NCBI GenBank assembly: GCA_031428275.1
Contig: JANPPC010000043.1
Location: 102,656 to 166,655 of the forward strand
Source of the DNA: Pseudobdellovibrio sp031428275
GTDB lineage: Bacteria > Bdellovibrionota > Bdellovibrionia > Bdellovibrionales > Bdellovibrionaceae
Length of the DNA: 64,000 bases
Reading direction: 5' to 3'
The notes under the pieces were generated by a model that saw only the letters and a list, made by a program, of their open reading frames with translations, had not been told where the DNA came from and ran no database searches. How positions within the stretch are numbered: position 1 is the stretch's first letter; each line of letters opens with the position of its first letter. Shown here piece by piece: positions 34,371-42,640 of this stretch. Both the position numbers and the translations under genes were made by a program.

Positions 34371-34403
34371 GAAAGCCCTGCACTCTGCGGGGCTTTTTTT
34401 TTG
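34371..34403 (+). terminator. terminator after DUF4360 copy 1
   Basis: AGCCCTGC at 34374-34381 pairs with GCGGGGCT at 34387-34394 (one wobble), followed by nine T residues. It ends the first DUF4360 transcript. Confidence 0.85.
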
Positions 34404-34412
34404 CGATAGGCC

Positions 34413-34484
34413 GGCGGAGCCATTTTTTATTTGAATGGCAGAGCCATCTGTTAAATCAATAGCAGAGCCATTTTGCCCTTTCAA
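34413..34484. repeat. three imperfect 24-bp direct repeats
   Basis: The motif G/A-GC-A/G-GAGCCAT occurs at 34413, 34437 and 34461, a period of exactly 24 bases. The 11-base core is conserved (GGCGGAGCCAT, GGCAGAGCCAT, AGCAGAGCCAT) and the 13 bases between the cores are AT-rich and drifting. The repeats lie between the terminator of DUF4360 copy 1 and the start of copy 2. They may be regulator-binding sites phased on the helix or a small expanded repeat. The array is too short and degenerate to be a CRISPR. Confidence 0.6.
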
Positions 34485-34525
34485 ATCGTGGCATATCCAT
34501 TGCTGAAGCGAATCGTGGGGGATTT

Positions 34526-35221
34526 ATGAAACTATTATTAATATCAACGACGGTTTTGTTTTCTGGTTTATTAGCTCAAGCACAAATGCCACCATATGCG
34601 ACTATTAAAAGCGTCGAGATTGACGGCTCTGGCTGCGAAGCGGGTTCAGCATCAGTTATTATGACGAATGACTTAAACTTCATGAGCGTCTTATATGATC
34701 GTTTCAGCGCAGAGATCGGCAAAGGCACCGCTAACCCAAATGCAAAAAGTGCAGAAAAAAAATGTAGCCTAAATGTGACCGTACAAATTCCTGCGGGCTG
34801 GACATTCGATTTCGAATCGGCTGAATACCGTGGCTTCGTCAGACTTCCTAATCAGATGGCACTGGCCTATCAATTAATTTCTGCTGAGGTTTACGGAGGG
34901 CGTGGCTTTGGTTTCGAACAAAATATTATGAAGGGCCCTAAAACCCAGAATTTTTCGGCAACCGTAACTAATGCCAAAAACAGCGGTGGCCTGGTCGGAC
35001 TCATTGGCCAAATCGGGGGCTTGAAAAATCAGCTCAACGGCTTAAGCGGCAACAATGGTTGCTCATCGCAAAGCCAAGAAACTCGAATCAAAATTCAATC
35101 ACTTATAGGAGTTCGTAACCTACTTGCTCAAATTTCAAAACCCGCGGTACAGATCATCGTCGATTCGACCGATGCTTCATTTCGTCAAAACTTACGCCTT
35201 CGCTGGAGACAGTGTAACTAG
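34526..35221 (+). CDS. secreted DUF4360 protein, copy 2
   Basis: A 231-residue protein with a signal peptide (MKLLLISTTVLFSGLLAQAQ). It aligns by eye with the preceding DUF4360 gene: GSGCEAGSASVIMTNDLNFMSVLYDRFSAE matches the first conserved block, CSLNVTVQIPAGWTFDFESAEYRGFV the second, and the protein ends LRWRQCN. A 45-residue Gly/Asn/Ser-rich insertion (around residues 150-190, SGGLVGLIGQIGGLKNQLNG...) is not in copy 1. GTGGGGG precedes the ATG. Its stop codon shares the bases CTAG with the stop of the convergent ABC-F gene. The pair looks like a tandem duplication that has diverged. Confidence 0.83.
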   Translation: MKLLLISTTVLFSGLLAQAQMPPYATIKSVEIDGSGCEAGSASVIMTNDLNFMSVLYDRFSAEIGKGTANPNAKSAEKKCSLNVTVQIPAGWTFDFESAEYRGFVRLPNQMALAYQLISAEVYGGRGFGFEQNIMKGPKTQNFSATVTNAKNSGGLVGLIGQIGGLKNQLNGLSGNNGCSSQSQETRIKIQSLIGVRNLLAQISKPAVQIIVDSTDASFRQNLRLRWRQCN

Positions 35222-36864
35222 TTTTTACCGGCCGCGGCCATTTCGGCACGAGACTTTTTAAAATCAAGGTATTCGTTATAGGTCATATCGTAAGTCGTTA
35301 ACTGATTTTTATCGATTTCGAAAACCTTGGTCGTTATCTCACGCAAGAAAAAGCGATCATGGCTAACCATCATTACAGTTCCGGGAAATGTCTTGATCGC
35401 GTTCAATAAAACTTCACGAGACTTAATATCCAAGTGATTTGTTGGCTCATCTAACACCAAAAAATTCACCGGGTGCGACAAAATGCACGCCAATAAAACT
35501 CGTGATTTTTCGCCGCCTGATAAGACAGAGATTTTCTTTTCAACTTCTTCGCCCGAAAATAAGAATGACCCCAACAAGTTGCGAATAAAACCTAAACTTG
35601 CGTTTGGTACACGACCTTCAACTTCTTGTACGATTGTTTTCTTTGGGTCTAAAACATCTAAAGAATTTTGTGAAAAGTATCCGTATTCGATACTTGGGCC
35701 CACATTACATAAACCGGCTGTACTATCAGTTTGGTTTGTAATGATTTTCAATAAAGTTGATTTACCTGCCCCGTTGATTCCCACAACGGCTACGCGATCT
35801 TGGCGCTTCACTAAACCCGTTGCGTTCGCGAAAACTTTTTTTTCACGACCGTTATCCATTTTCCAGGTTTTAGTTAAGTTCTGAAACTTAACCACTTCGT
35901 CACCACCGCGCGGAGGCGCCGGCCACTCGAACGCCATCGCTTTGTCTTCGATCGGCACTTCGATACGATCGATCTTTTCTAATTTCTTAACTCGCGACTG
36001 TACCTGAGCCGCATGCGATGCACGGGCTGCAAATCGAGCGATGAATTCTTCTTCTTTAGCTAGCATATCTTCTTGGCGAGCAGCGGCGGCAATCAATTGC
36101 TCGCGGCGGATCGCTTTCTCGCGGTCGTAGAAGTCGTAGTTACCACCGTAAGTCGTCATCGTGCCCTGCGACACCTCAACGATTTTTGAAACTAAACGAT
36201 TCATAAAATCGCGATCATGCGAAGTCATAAGAACCGAGCCCTTGAATGTCTTTAACCACTCTTCAAGCCAAACAATCGATTCAACATCTAAGTGATTCGT
36301 GGGCTCGTCCATCAGTAATACGTCAGGTAATAATAATAAAATCTTTGATAAGCTAACACGCATCTTCCAACCACCGCTGAATTTACCAACGTCAGTTTGC
36401 ATATCATCTTTTGAAAACCCAAGACCGCCCAAAATTTCTTGCGCGCGAGAATCTAAATCGTAGCCGCCCATTGATTCGAATTCGCCCTGTAGGTCACCGT
36501 ACCGCTCAACCACTCTCATCATTTCATCTTCGCCTAAATCGGGATCTTGAAGTTTTTCTTCTAAGCGCGCAATTTCGTTTTTGATACTTTCCAAATTGCC
36601 CGCCGATAGAACTTCTTCTAAAACGCTTCGGCCTTTCATCTCTTCGATGTTTTGCGAAAAGTAACCAATACGAATTTTGTCTGGTTTACTAACCCCGCCC
36701 TGATCTGGGTTTTCTTCACCCATAATTAATCTGAACACCGTGGTTTTGCCAGCGCCATTAGGGCCAACTAAACCAATTTTCTCTCCAGAATTAATCTGAA
36801 AAGAGGCCTGTGAAAATAAAACTTTAGAACCCTGCTGTTTCGTAACCGCGTTAAATGCAACCAT
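35218..36864 (-). CDS. ABC-F family ATPase
   Basis: A 548-residue soluble protein with two ABC ATPase domains and no membrane segments, the ABC-F layout of ribosome-associated translation factors (EttA, Uup, YbiT and Ard-type resistance proteins). Domain 1 has Walker A GPNGAGKTTVFRL, signature FSGGWKMRVSLSK and Walker B LLMDEPTNHLDVES. A charged, helical linker follows at about residues 235-300. Domain 2 has GINGAGKSTLLKI, LSGGEKSRVLLA and LVLDEPTNHLDIKS. The N-terminal MVAFNAVTKQQG and short linker resemble the YbiT/Uup side, but the subgroup cannot be fixed by eye. No resistance function should be assumed. Confidence 0.93.
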   Translation of the reverse strand: MVAFNAVTKQQGSKVLFSQASFQINSGEKIGLVGPNGAGKTTVFRLIMGEENPDQGGVSKPDKIRIGYFSQNIEEMKGRSVLEEVLSAGNLESIKNEIARLEEKLQDPDLGEDEMMRVVERYGDLQGEFESMGGYDLDSRAQEILGGLGFSKDDMQTDVGKFSGGWKMRVSLSKILLLLPDVLLMDEPTNHLDVESIVWLEEWLKTFKGSVLMTSHDRDFMNRLVSKIVEVSQGTMTTYGGNYDFYDREKAIRREQLIAAAARQEDMLAKEEEFIARFAARASHAAQVQSRVKKLEKIDRIEVPIEDKAMAFEWPAPPRGGDEVVKFQNLTKTWKMDNGREKKVFANATGLVKRQDRVAVVGINGAGKSTLLKIITNQTDSTAGLCNVGPSIEYGYFSQNSLDVLDPKKTIVQEVEGRVPNASLGFIRNLLGSFLFSGEEVEKKISVLSGGEKSRVLLACILSHPVNFLVLDEPTNHLDIKSREVLLNAIKTFPGTVMMVSHDRFFLREITTKVFEIDKNQLTTYDMTYNEYLDFKKSRAEMAAAGKN

Positions 36865-37025
36865 GGGTTAGTTTTAAGGAAAATACCGACCAAAGTCACT
36901 GATTTTACACTGGCCTAACCGACCCCGAACGCAATCCGCGCGGGTAACCGACACCTAGGCGAGGTTTTGCATGCAATTGATTCGAGACTTTATTTTCATA
37001 GCAGAATCATTGAAACTAGTAGTCT

Positions 37026-38207
37026 ATGAAACAAAAATTACTTATAGCATTGTTCCTGACTTTTACTAGCTGTGTTCACCCAACAAAAGAGCGAAATATC
37101 AGCAGTCTTTCGTCAAAACAGATCGATGAACTGTGGGTCGCGGTTAGCAAACGTAAAGATTCACTCATCAGAAGTAATCCACAGCATTTCTGGGCTTGGA
37201 TGGAAGCCAACTCGCAAAAACAAATGCAAGATCTACTCAAATTCGAAGGAGAAATTACGGCCGATCCGCACTTTTTCAACTTCGCCGATGTTCATTCACC
37301 CGATGGCAAAAATGGCCTTGCCTTAGTCGATGTCGATGACTCAGGAAAAGCGGCCTTTATTTTAGATTTCGTACGCTATGCGCTTTTTGTAAAGGCCTAC
37401 GTGAAGGACCAGCACAAAGAAACGGATATGAAGAAATTGTTACCTGAAATGTACGGGTTTTATTTACAAGGCTTAGCGCAAGAAAAAGTTTCAGCTCCGC
37501 CAGTGCTTGATCAAGTCATTAATCAATCTTACGAGAAACTTGAAAAAGAAAATGCGAAGTGGGTTTCTGAAAGTCTCGACGACGCAAAAAATAACGATTA
37601 CGGTTTACGGAAAAAAGAATTGGGTTTGCTAGACTTGTCAAAAATTCCGAAAAAGCGCGAAGAAGACGGAAAAGATTTAGCAAAGGCCCTAGTTAAAAAA
37701 GAAAAGGTTTCTGAAATTTACGATTCAGGTTTTACGGTCACTGACTCTGGCAGCAGTCGCGGCTTAAGCCGTTATTGGTTTTCAACTCGACTTGAAAAAA
37801 ACACACGCCGAATTATCGAGTGTAAAGAACTATCGCGCCCGGCAATAGACTATTATCAAACGCAAAAAGATCATACGCCACGCATTGCGTCCGTATTAAA
37901 ATATTACTCAGATGTTAAGGTCAATGACAGTTACGTTATTGAAGTCGAAAGCAACTCGTATTGGTGTCGCCCGCGCGAATTTAAATTTATTCGTCGTAGC
38001 CATATCGAAGACTTATCCAAAGCCGACATGAAAATACTTAGTAACTATTTAGCTTACTGGATTGGCTCAAAACAAAGCCTTCAACCAACGGCCAAAGCGT
38101 ATTTAGTCGAGCTAAGAAAAACCCCAGATATAAGCGACCGAATTGATAAGCTCATTAACAACTACGAGCGTAATATCGATAGCATTCCGTCTAATGTAAA
38201 TAAATAA
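37026..38207 (+). CDS. DUF2252-like putative lipoprotein
   Basis: A 393-residue protein with an N-terminal MKQKLLIALFLTFTSCVHP; the hydrophobic stretch and Cys16 suggest a lipoprotein, though Phe at -3 makes the lipobox imperfect. The body contains FEGEITADPHFFNFADVHSPDG and, about 20 residues on, LALVDVDDSGKAAFILDFVRYALF. This paired pattern (G/A-D-P-H-x-x-N-F, then V-D-V-D-D ... D-x-x-R) matches DUF2252 proteins, which have a kinase-like fold with His/Asn and Asp residues at the putative active site. A second region WCRPREFKFIRRSHIEDL lies near residue 315. An exported location is unusual for a kinase-like fold. Its substrate is unknown. Confidence 0.7.
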   Translation: MKQKLLIALFLTFTSCVHPTKERNISSLSSKQIDELWVAVSKRKDSLIRSNPQHFWAWMEANSQKQMQDLLKFEGEITADPHFFNFADVHSPDGKNGLALVDVDDSGKAAFILDFVRYALFVKAYVKDQHKETDMKKLLPEMYGFYLQGLAQEKVSAPPVLDQVINQSYEKLEKENAKWVSESLDDAKNNDYGLRKKELGLLDLSKIPKKREEDGKDLAKALVKKEKVSEIYDSGFTVTDSGSSRGLSRYWFSTRLEKNTRRIIECKELSRPAIDYYQTQKDHTPRIASVLKYYSDVKVNDSYVIEVESNSYWCRPREFKFIRRSHIEDLSKADMKILSNYLAYWIGSKQSLQPTAKAYLVELRKTPDISDRIDKLINNYERNIDSIPSNVNK

Positions 38208-38208
38208 T

Positions 38209-39525
38209 TTAGATTGCCGCTGCCGAATCAATTGAATGCAGTGGCAATGTGATGACGATACAAGTGTTCGGATTTAAATTATCGATTGAAATTTGGCCCT
38301 TGTGGCTCTCAATAATTCCCCTAGAAATACTGAGTCCCAACCCTGTACCTTTACCAACTTCCTTAGTCGTAAAAAACGGTTGCATCATTTTATCTTGAAT
38401 ATCAAGCGGGATACCTGAGCCACTGTCTGAAATCGCAATAAAAACGGACTCACTATCTTTAGTCACCGACACCTTTACCCACTTTTTCGGTAAGTTTTGA
38501 ATTGCATCATATGCATTGTTCAGCATATTTAAAACGACTTGCGAAATTTCTCCGGGACGACACTCTATTTGACAATCATCTTCGCAGCTATAATGCAGTT
38601 CGACACTGTGATGGTAAAATCGTTCACGGCACATACTAAAAGTATCTTCTATAATTTTAGAAACAGATTGCAAAACCATCGAATCTTTTTGGCCATCACG
38701 AGAAAACGCCATCAAGCCTTGAATAATTTTTGACACACGCCCTACTGTGCTATTGATCGACTCAAGCGAGCTTTTAAACATTTGTTTATCAAGAGGCTCT
38801 TCATCTAAAAAATCCAACATGGTCTCGGCTTTAATTAAAATGACGGCCAGTGGGGTATTAATCTCATGGGCAACACCGCCGGCCATTTCACCCAAGGCTG
38901 ACATTTTCGATACAGTCATAAGCTTAGCCCGACTTTCTTGTAAAACTTTTTCAGACGCTTTAACCGCGGTTAAATCTCTAATATAAACTGAGTAAACAAT
39001 AGATTCACTCATTTGAATTCGATTAATACAAACTGATGCTTCAATAAAATGACCTATTCTTGTTTTAATATTTTTTTCATGAAGCTTACCAAGATAGCTT
39101 TCGTTAAAGGACGTATCTGTATTTGAAAAAAATAAAATCAAATCATCAGCAAGCGTTCCACCACATAAAACAGAAAGTATTTGTTGCCCTAAAATGCTGT
39201 CATCATCCAACTTTAAAATCGAAATCGTGGCTTTATTAAATTCAATAACTTGCCCTAGACTGTCTAAGGTCAGAATAACATCAGGCGAAGCATCAAAAAT
39301 TGACTTTGTTAAATGCGCTTTACGTTCGATAAGTTCAATCATCTTGTGCATTTCTTGATTAGCTAAATCGAACATCTGCTTGGAACCTTGCCGTTCAGCT
39401 AAAAGCACCACCAGCAACTCATTGAGCTGCTGCATCATTTGCTGCCATTGGTAAGAATTGGGCGGGTCTTGGCCAATTCCCAATTGATTTAAGATATTCA
39501 AGAATTCTTTCGTAATCATTTTCAC
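38209..39525 (-). CDS. soluble PAS-domain sensor histidine kinase
   Basis: A 438-residue kinase with no transmembrane helix. A PAS domain lies at about residues 75-195 (FDASPDVILTLDSLGQVIEFNKATISILKLDDDSILGQQ). The phospho-acceptor helix reads MAGGVAHEINTPLAVILIKA with its histidine near residue 217, followed by the ATPase domain with N box QVVLNMLNNAYDAI and G boxes DSGSGIPLDIQDKM and GKGTGLGLSISRGI. The receiver partner is not fused to it; the HD-GYP response regulator 1.4 kb away is the obvious candidate. It is divergent from the 82-aa gene. The signal is cytoplasmic. Confidence 0.9.
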   Translation of the reverse strand: MKMITKEFLNILNQLGIGQDPPNSYQWQQMMQQLNELLVVLLAERQGSKQMFDLANQEMHKMIELIERKAHLTKSIFDASPDVILTLDSLGQVIEFNKATISILKLDDDSILGQQILSVLCGGTLADDLILFFSNTDTSFNESYLGKLHEKNIKTRIGHFIEASVCINRIQMSESIVYSVYIRDLTAVKASEKVLQESRAKLMTVSKMSALGEMAGGVAHEINTPLAVILIKAETMLDFLDEEPLDKQMFKSSLESINSTVGRVSKIIQGLMAFSRDGQKDSMVLQSVSKIIEDTFSMCRERFYHHSVELHYSCEDDCQIECRPGEISQVVLNMLNNAYDAIQNLPKKWVKVSVTKDSESVFIAISDSGSGIPLDIQDKMMQPFFTTKEVGKGTGLGLSISRGIIESHKGQISIDNLNPNTCIVITLPLHSIDSAAAI

Positions 39526-39686
39526 TTCTTTCTAAGCTAACTAGATTATCGGCGATATTGTCTAATAAATAAAATAAAGTTTGCGGCTTCAGTTGAAGTC
39601 TTAGGGTACATGGAGTTATGATAATAAGTGAAGTTGTCTCATTTTAACGCGATGACAATTTGCCAGCTATATTTTGTGGAGGATGA

Positions 39687-39935
39687 ATGGTACCGCCAAA
39701 GTCAGATCAAAGATGGAAACAAATTGTTACAAACGATCATAAGTATGCGTTTAACTTTTTACCAACACAAATGCTTATGATGCGTGTTCGCCTGTTATGT
39801 AAAGATAAAACGCCTCAAAAAATCGAACAGGCCGTTGAAATTGCGTATGACTTTTTTTCTAAAAATGCATCTATTATTTACAATGATATTGAAGTTCTTT
39901 TCGGAGAAATAACGACAGGAATTAAAAATGACTAA
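39687..39935 (+). CDS. small protein upstream of the FIST-like sensor
   Basis: An 82-residue, probably helical, soluble protein with the segments TNDHKYAFNFLPTQMLMMRVRLLC and KIEQAVEIAYDFFSKNASIIYNDIEVLFGE. I do not recognise a family. GGAGG lies four bases before the ATG at 39687. It overlaps the next gene by eight bases, so the two are translationally coupled; a partner or regulator role for the FIST-like protein is inferred from that. Confidence 0.65.
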   Translation: MVPPKSDQRWKQIVTNDHKYAFNFLPTQMLMMRVRLLCKDKTPQKIEQAVEIAYDFFSKNASIIYNDIEVLFGEITTGIKND

Positions 39936-40914
39936 GATGATGAGCGTCGCCGATGCTGCAGCGCTAATCGCAACCGGCGCGAAGCTTTTTTTAGCCGGAA
40001 GCGAAAATTGTCTGCTAAAATTACCTCAAGGTAATTGGATCGCCGGAACAATTCCTTATTTTATGACTGAAACAGGCGGCGTGATAACGCACGATCAAAT
40101 TCATGTTACTGAACTTCCGCCACAAGCGATAAATATTTCGATTCAATCCTACGATGATAAGAATTTAAAAAATATCCCCGCTAATTATTTCGCAAACGGA
40201 TTTAGCTTGATCGTAATCTCTGCTTTTACAGATGTTCACTCGCGTTATGCAAATGAATGTATGCTATGGCCAGACGTCTTCAATCAACCCTTAGTGGGCT
40301 GGATTAGCGGTATTGAGCTAACTTCAAAAACAGAATCTCCGAAAATAATGAACGGAAAAACCGGCGAAATGATTTCTGATCAGGCCCTTGTTATGCACGT
40401 AGAACTTTCTAATGATGTCGCAGCCATGGCGAATATTGTAAATATTTTTGAACAAAGCAATGGTGACACCATTAGCTTTACGAAAGCCGGCTTTGAAGTC
40501 GATACGGCTCTTATTAATGGGACTGAAATGTCTTTAGCAAAATACCTAGAAGACAAAAAAGTTGATTTAAAAATTCCTCTGGTGGCAGATTATATGGGTG
40601 CACTAGTCAATGTCAGCTTCAGAGATTTAAATCCCACAACAAAAACAGTACGTTTTTTCGCACCCGTTTTCCCGGATGTAAATTACAAGTTAGCTAAACC
40701 CGTTAACCACTACGAAAAACAATTCGAAACGGCCCTGAAAGATCGAAAAATTGAGGACCCTATTTTTGCCTGCAACTGTATTCTAAATTTTATGTACGCA
40801 AATCTTGAGGGTAAAAAAACAGGGAATATCTCTAGCGCAATGACATTCGGAGAAATTGCTTATATGCTACTTAATCAAACTTTTGTTTACATTACGCTCG
40901 TTCCCAAAACCTAA
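39928..40914 (+). CDS. FIST-like (DUF6976-type) sensor protein
   Basis: A 328-residue soluble protein. The N-terminal half includes GAKLFLAGSENCLLKLPQGNWIAGTIPYFMTETGG and FANGFSLIVISAFTDVHSRYANEC; the end of the protein reads DPIFACNCILNFMY...MTFGEIAYMLLNQTFVYITL. The final G-E-I ... N-Q-T pattern matches the C-terminal FIST domain, a fold proposed to sense small ligands such as amino acids in signalling proteins. It sits between a soluble histidine kinase and an HD-GYP response regulator, which fits a sensory input for that pair. The DUF6976 comparison is from memory of sequence pattern and is not certain. Confidence 0.65.
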   Translation: MTKMMSVADAAALIATGAKLFLAGSENCLLKLPQGNWIAGTIPYFMTETGGVITHDQIHVTELPPQAINISIQSYDDKNLKNIPANYFANGFSLIVISAFTDVHSRYANECMLWPDVFNQPLVGWISGIELTSKTESPKIMNGKTGEMISDQALVMHVELSNDVAAMANIVNIFEQSNGDTISFTKAGFEVDTALINGTEMSLAKYLEDKKVDLKIPLVADYMGALVNVSFRDLNPTTKTVRFFAPVFPDVNYKLAKPVNHYEKQFETALKDRKIEDPIFACNCILNFMYANLEGKKTGNISSAMTFGEIAYMLLNQTFVYITLVPKT

Positions 40915-40943
40915 TATCACGCACTCAATTTCTATTAGGCGTC

Positions 40944-42281
40944 TTACTTGGAAGCGTTTGGAAACAAAAGCTTCAGTGCCTTTATACATTCAGGATCAAG
41001 GCGAGCGTTATAAATTCTTAAAATATATTCTGTGGCCGCGGTTCCTGACATTCCCGGATTATTAGGGCCTTTTAAAGCGTGCTCTAAGAATAAATTAGCT
41101 GTCTGTAAAATTTTTGAAAGCGGATGTTGTTCTTTTTTAGCCTTCGCCAGCGGATAACCCTGTCCAGAGCTATCTTCGTGGTGCTCATAAACGATTTGAA
41201 TAATTTCTTCAGAGATATTACGCACGGCCATTAAAATTTCTTGGCTACGACTAGCGTGAGTCTCAACCAACCGACGTTCTTTTGCTGACAAAAGATGCCT
41301 AGGTTTTTCTAGAATTTCTCGATCAATCTCTTTTTTTCCGATATCATGAAAGATACCGGCCATACTTAATTTAAAAAATACTTGATTTGATTCATAGCCC
41401 ATCTTGCGCGCAATCATTGCCGCATACATCGCAACTCCTACAGAATGCGCATAAATATAATCTGAGTGTGTATTTAGTAGATTAAGTAAATCAACTGTCT
41501 CTTTTGACTCTGAAATAGTACTAATTGTTAAATTAAGGAAGTCTTGCGCTTCGCCCAAGGATTCTTTATCTACGCCCTCAACGAAAGCTCTTTCTAAAAT
41601 AGCTTCACCCGTATATTTCATGAAATTTATTTTTTTCTCTTGTGAAATATCAGAACGATCTTTAATTAAATGCGCAACATTTAAGTTAAATTCAACTAGC
41701 TTGCTAAAGTCTTCTTTAGCAATATACAAATACTTCAAGCCTTTTTCTTTATAAAAAGCAATTCTATCTCCTGAAACTTGTTCACCTTTGTGCACTAACT
41801 TAATAAATTTTGATTCGGCTAATTTGATATAAACATCGTAATCAACCTTAGGGCGCGCAACAAACTCATCAATCGATACTTTACAATACTCCTGAACGTG
41901 AGTAACTACTTTTGGCTCTTCTTTAGGTGGCGGAATGATTCGCTCGATAGCTTCAATCAAATCAATATTTTTAAATGGCTTAGTAATAAATTCGGCTGCA
42001 CCTAACTCGTAAGCAGTTTGTGTTTCTAACAACATAGAGAAGCCTGTCATAATAACAAACGGTACCGGACGATTTTCTTTCGACCACTGTAAAAGCTCAA
42101 TACCGGTATATCCAGGCATCTGAATATCTGTCACCACAATGTCAAATTTAATGAGCATCATCATTTCACGCGCGGACTTTCCATCAGGCGCTTGCGTCAC
42201 TTCGAATTTTTTTATTTGAAGAAATTGAACAAGTGCTTCGCGAAAATACAGATCGTCTTCAACAACTAATATTTTAGTCAT
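40944..42281 (-). CDS. HD-GYP response regulator (c-di-GMP phosphodiesterase type)
   Basis: A 445-residue protein with an N-terminal receiver (TKILVVEDDLYFREAL; phospho-Asp in FDIVVTDIQMPGYTG; Lys in FITKPFKN) and a C-terminal HD-GYP domain that in active members degrades cyclic-di-GMP. The metal site HDIGKKEID is present, and the second signature reads HHEDSSGQGYPLA; the GYP core is kept though the usual D-G before it is altered. A 115-residue middle region links the domains. GGAGGG lies seven bases before the ATG at 42281; the longer frame to 42335 was rejected. It converges on the FIST-like gene with 29 bases between stops and lies about 2 kb from the c-di-GMP riboswitch. Confidence 0.92.
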   Translation of the reverse strand: MTKILVVEDDLYFREALVQFLQIKKFEVTQAPDGKSAREMMMLIKFDIVVTDIQMPGYTGIELLQWSKENRPVPFVIMTGFSMLLETQTAYELGAAEFITKPFKNIDLIEAIERIIPPPKEEPKVVTHVQEYCKVSIDEFVARPKVDYDVYIKLAESKFIKLVHKGEQVSGDRIAFYKEKGLKYLYIAKEDFSKLVEFNLNVAHLIKDRSDISQEKKINFMKYTGEAILERAFVEGVDKESLGEAQDFLNLTISTISESKETVDLLNLLNTHSDYIYAHSVGVAMYAAMIARKMGYESNQVFFKLSMAGIFHDIGKKEIDREILEKPRHLLSAKERRLVETHASRSQEILMAVRNISEEIIQIVYEHHEDSSGQGYPLAKAKKEQHPLSKILQTANLFLEHALKGPNNPGMSGTAATEYILRIYNARLDPECIKALKLLFPNASK

Positions 42282-42640
42282 GATGTAGCCCTCCATGAAA
42301 ATGCTCTGCGGAAAATATAGTATATACCATACCATAATTCATCCGGTTAATTAAGATGTAACGTAAATTATTAACATTTAATGAAAGTCCAGTTATAGCA
42401 ATAAGCCACTTCTTAACAAAGCCCACCCCTTCCCTTTAAGTAAAAAGCTAAAAAGGCTTTTTTGTTTGATCAACGAAAATCATTATTCTAACAGAAATAC
42501 GCATTATCATAATCCGCCAGAGCGAATAAAACTTTTGCGGCGGCTGGCGTTTTTTGGCTTTATTAGAGTTTACAGCTCAGCTTGGCTATTAGATCGACTA
42601 TATTTGAATTCGCTAGCATATTTTTCGCATCATAGCCAAT
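42282..42640. promoter_or_regulatory. divergent control region with hairpins
   Basis: This 359-base stretch separates the leftward HD-GYP gene from the rightward secreted-protein gene. It contains two hairpins. One is AAAAAGC / GCTTTTTT around 42442-42464. The other pairs CGCCAG at 42515-42520 with CTGGCG at 42544-42549, with an inner CCGC/GCGG option, and is followed by T6. The second has the form of a Rho-independent terminator about 90 bases before the next gene, so it could act as an attenuator for it or end a short RNA. I see no convincing protein gene here. Confidence 0.4.
42515..42555 (+). terminator. terminator-like hairpin upstream of the 42.6-kb gene
   Basis: CGCCAG (42515-42520) pairs with CTGGCG (42544-42549), followed by six T residues at 42550-42555. 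Its place ahead of a gene rather than behind one suggests attenuation or the end of a small RNA. Confidence 0.45.

Noticed and set aside
34413..34484. CRISPR array
   Set aside because: Only three degenerate 11-bp cores with 13-base spacers and no cas genes nearby.
35218..36864. ABC-F protein as an antibiotic-resistance determinant
   Set aside because: The layout fits housekeeping translation factors, and nothing in the linker or context indicates resistance.
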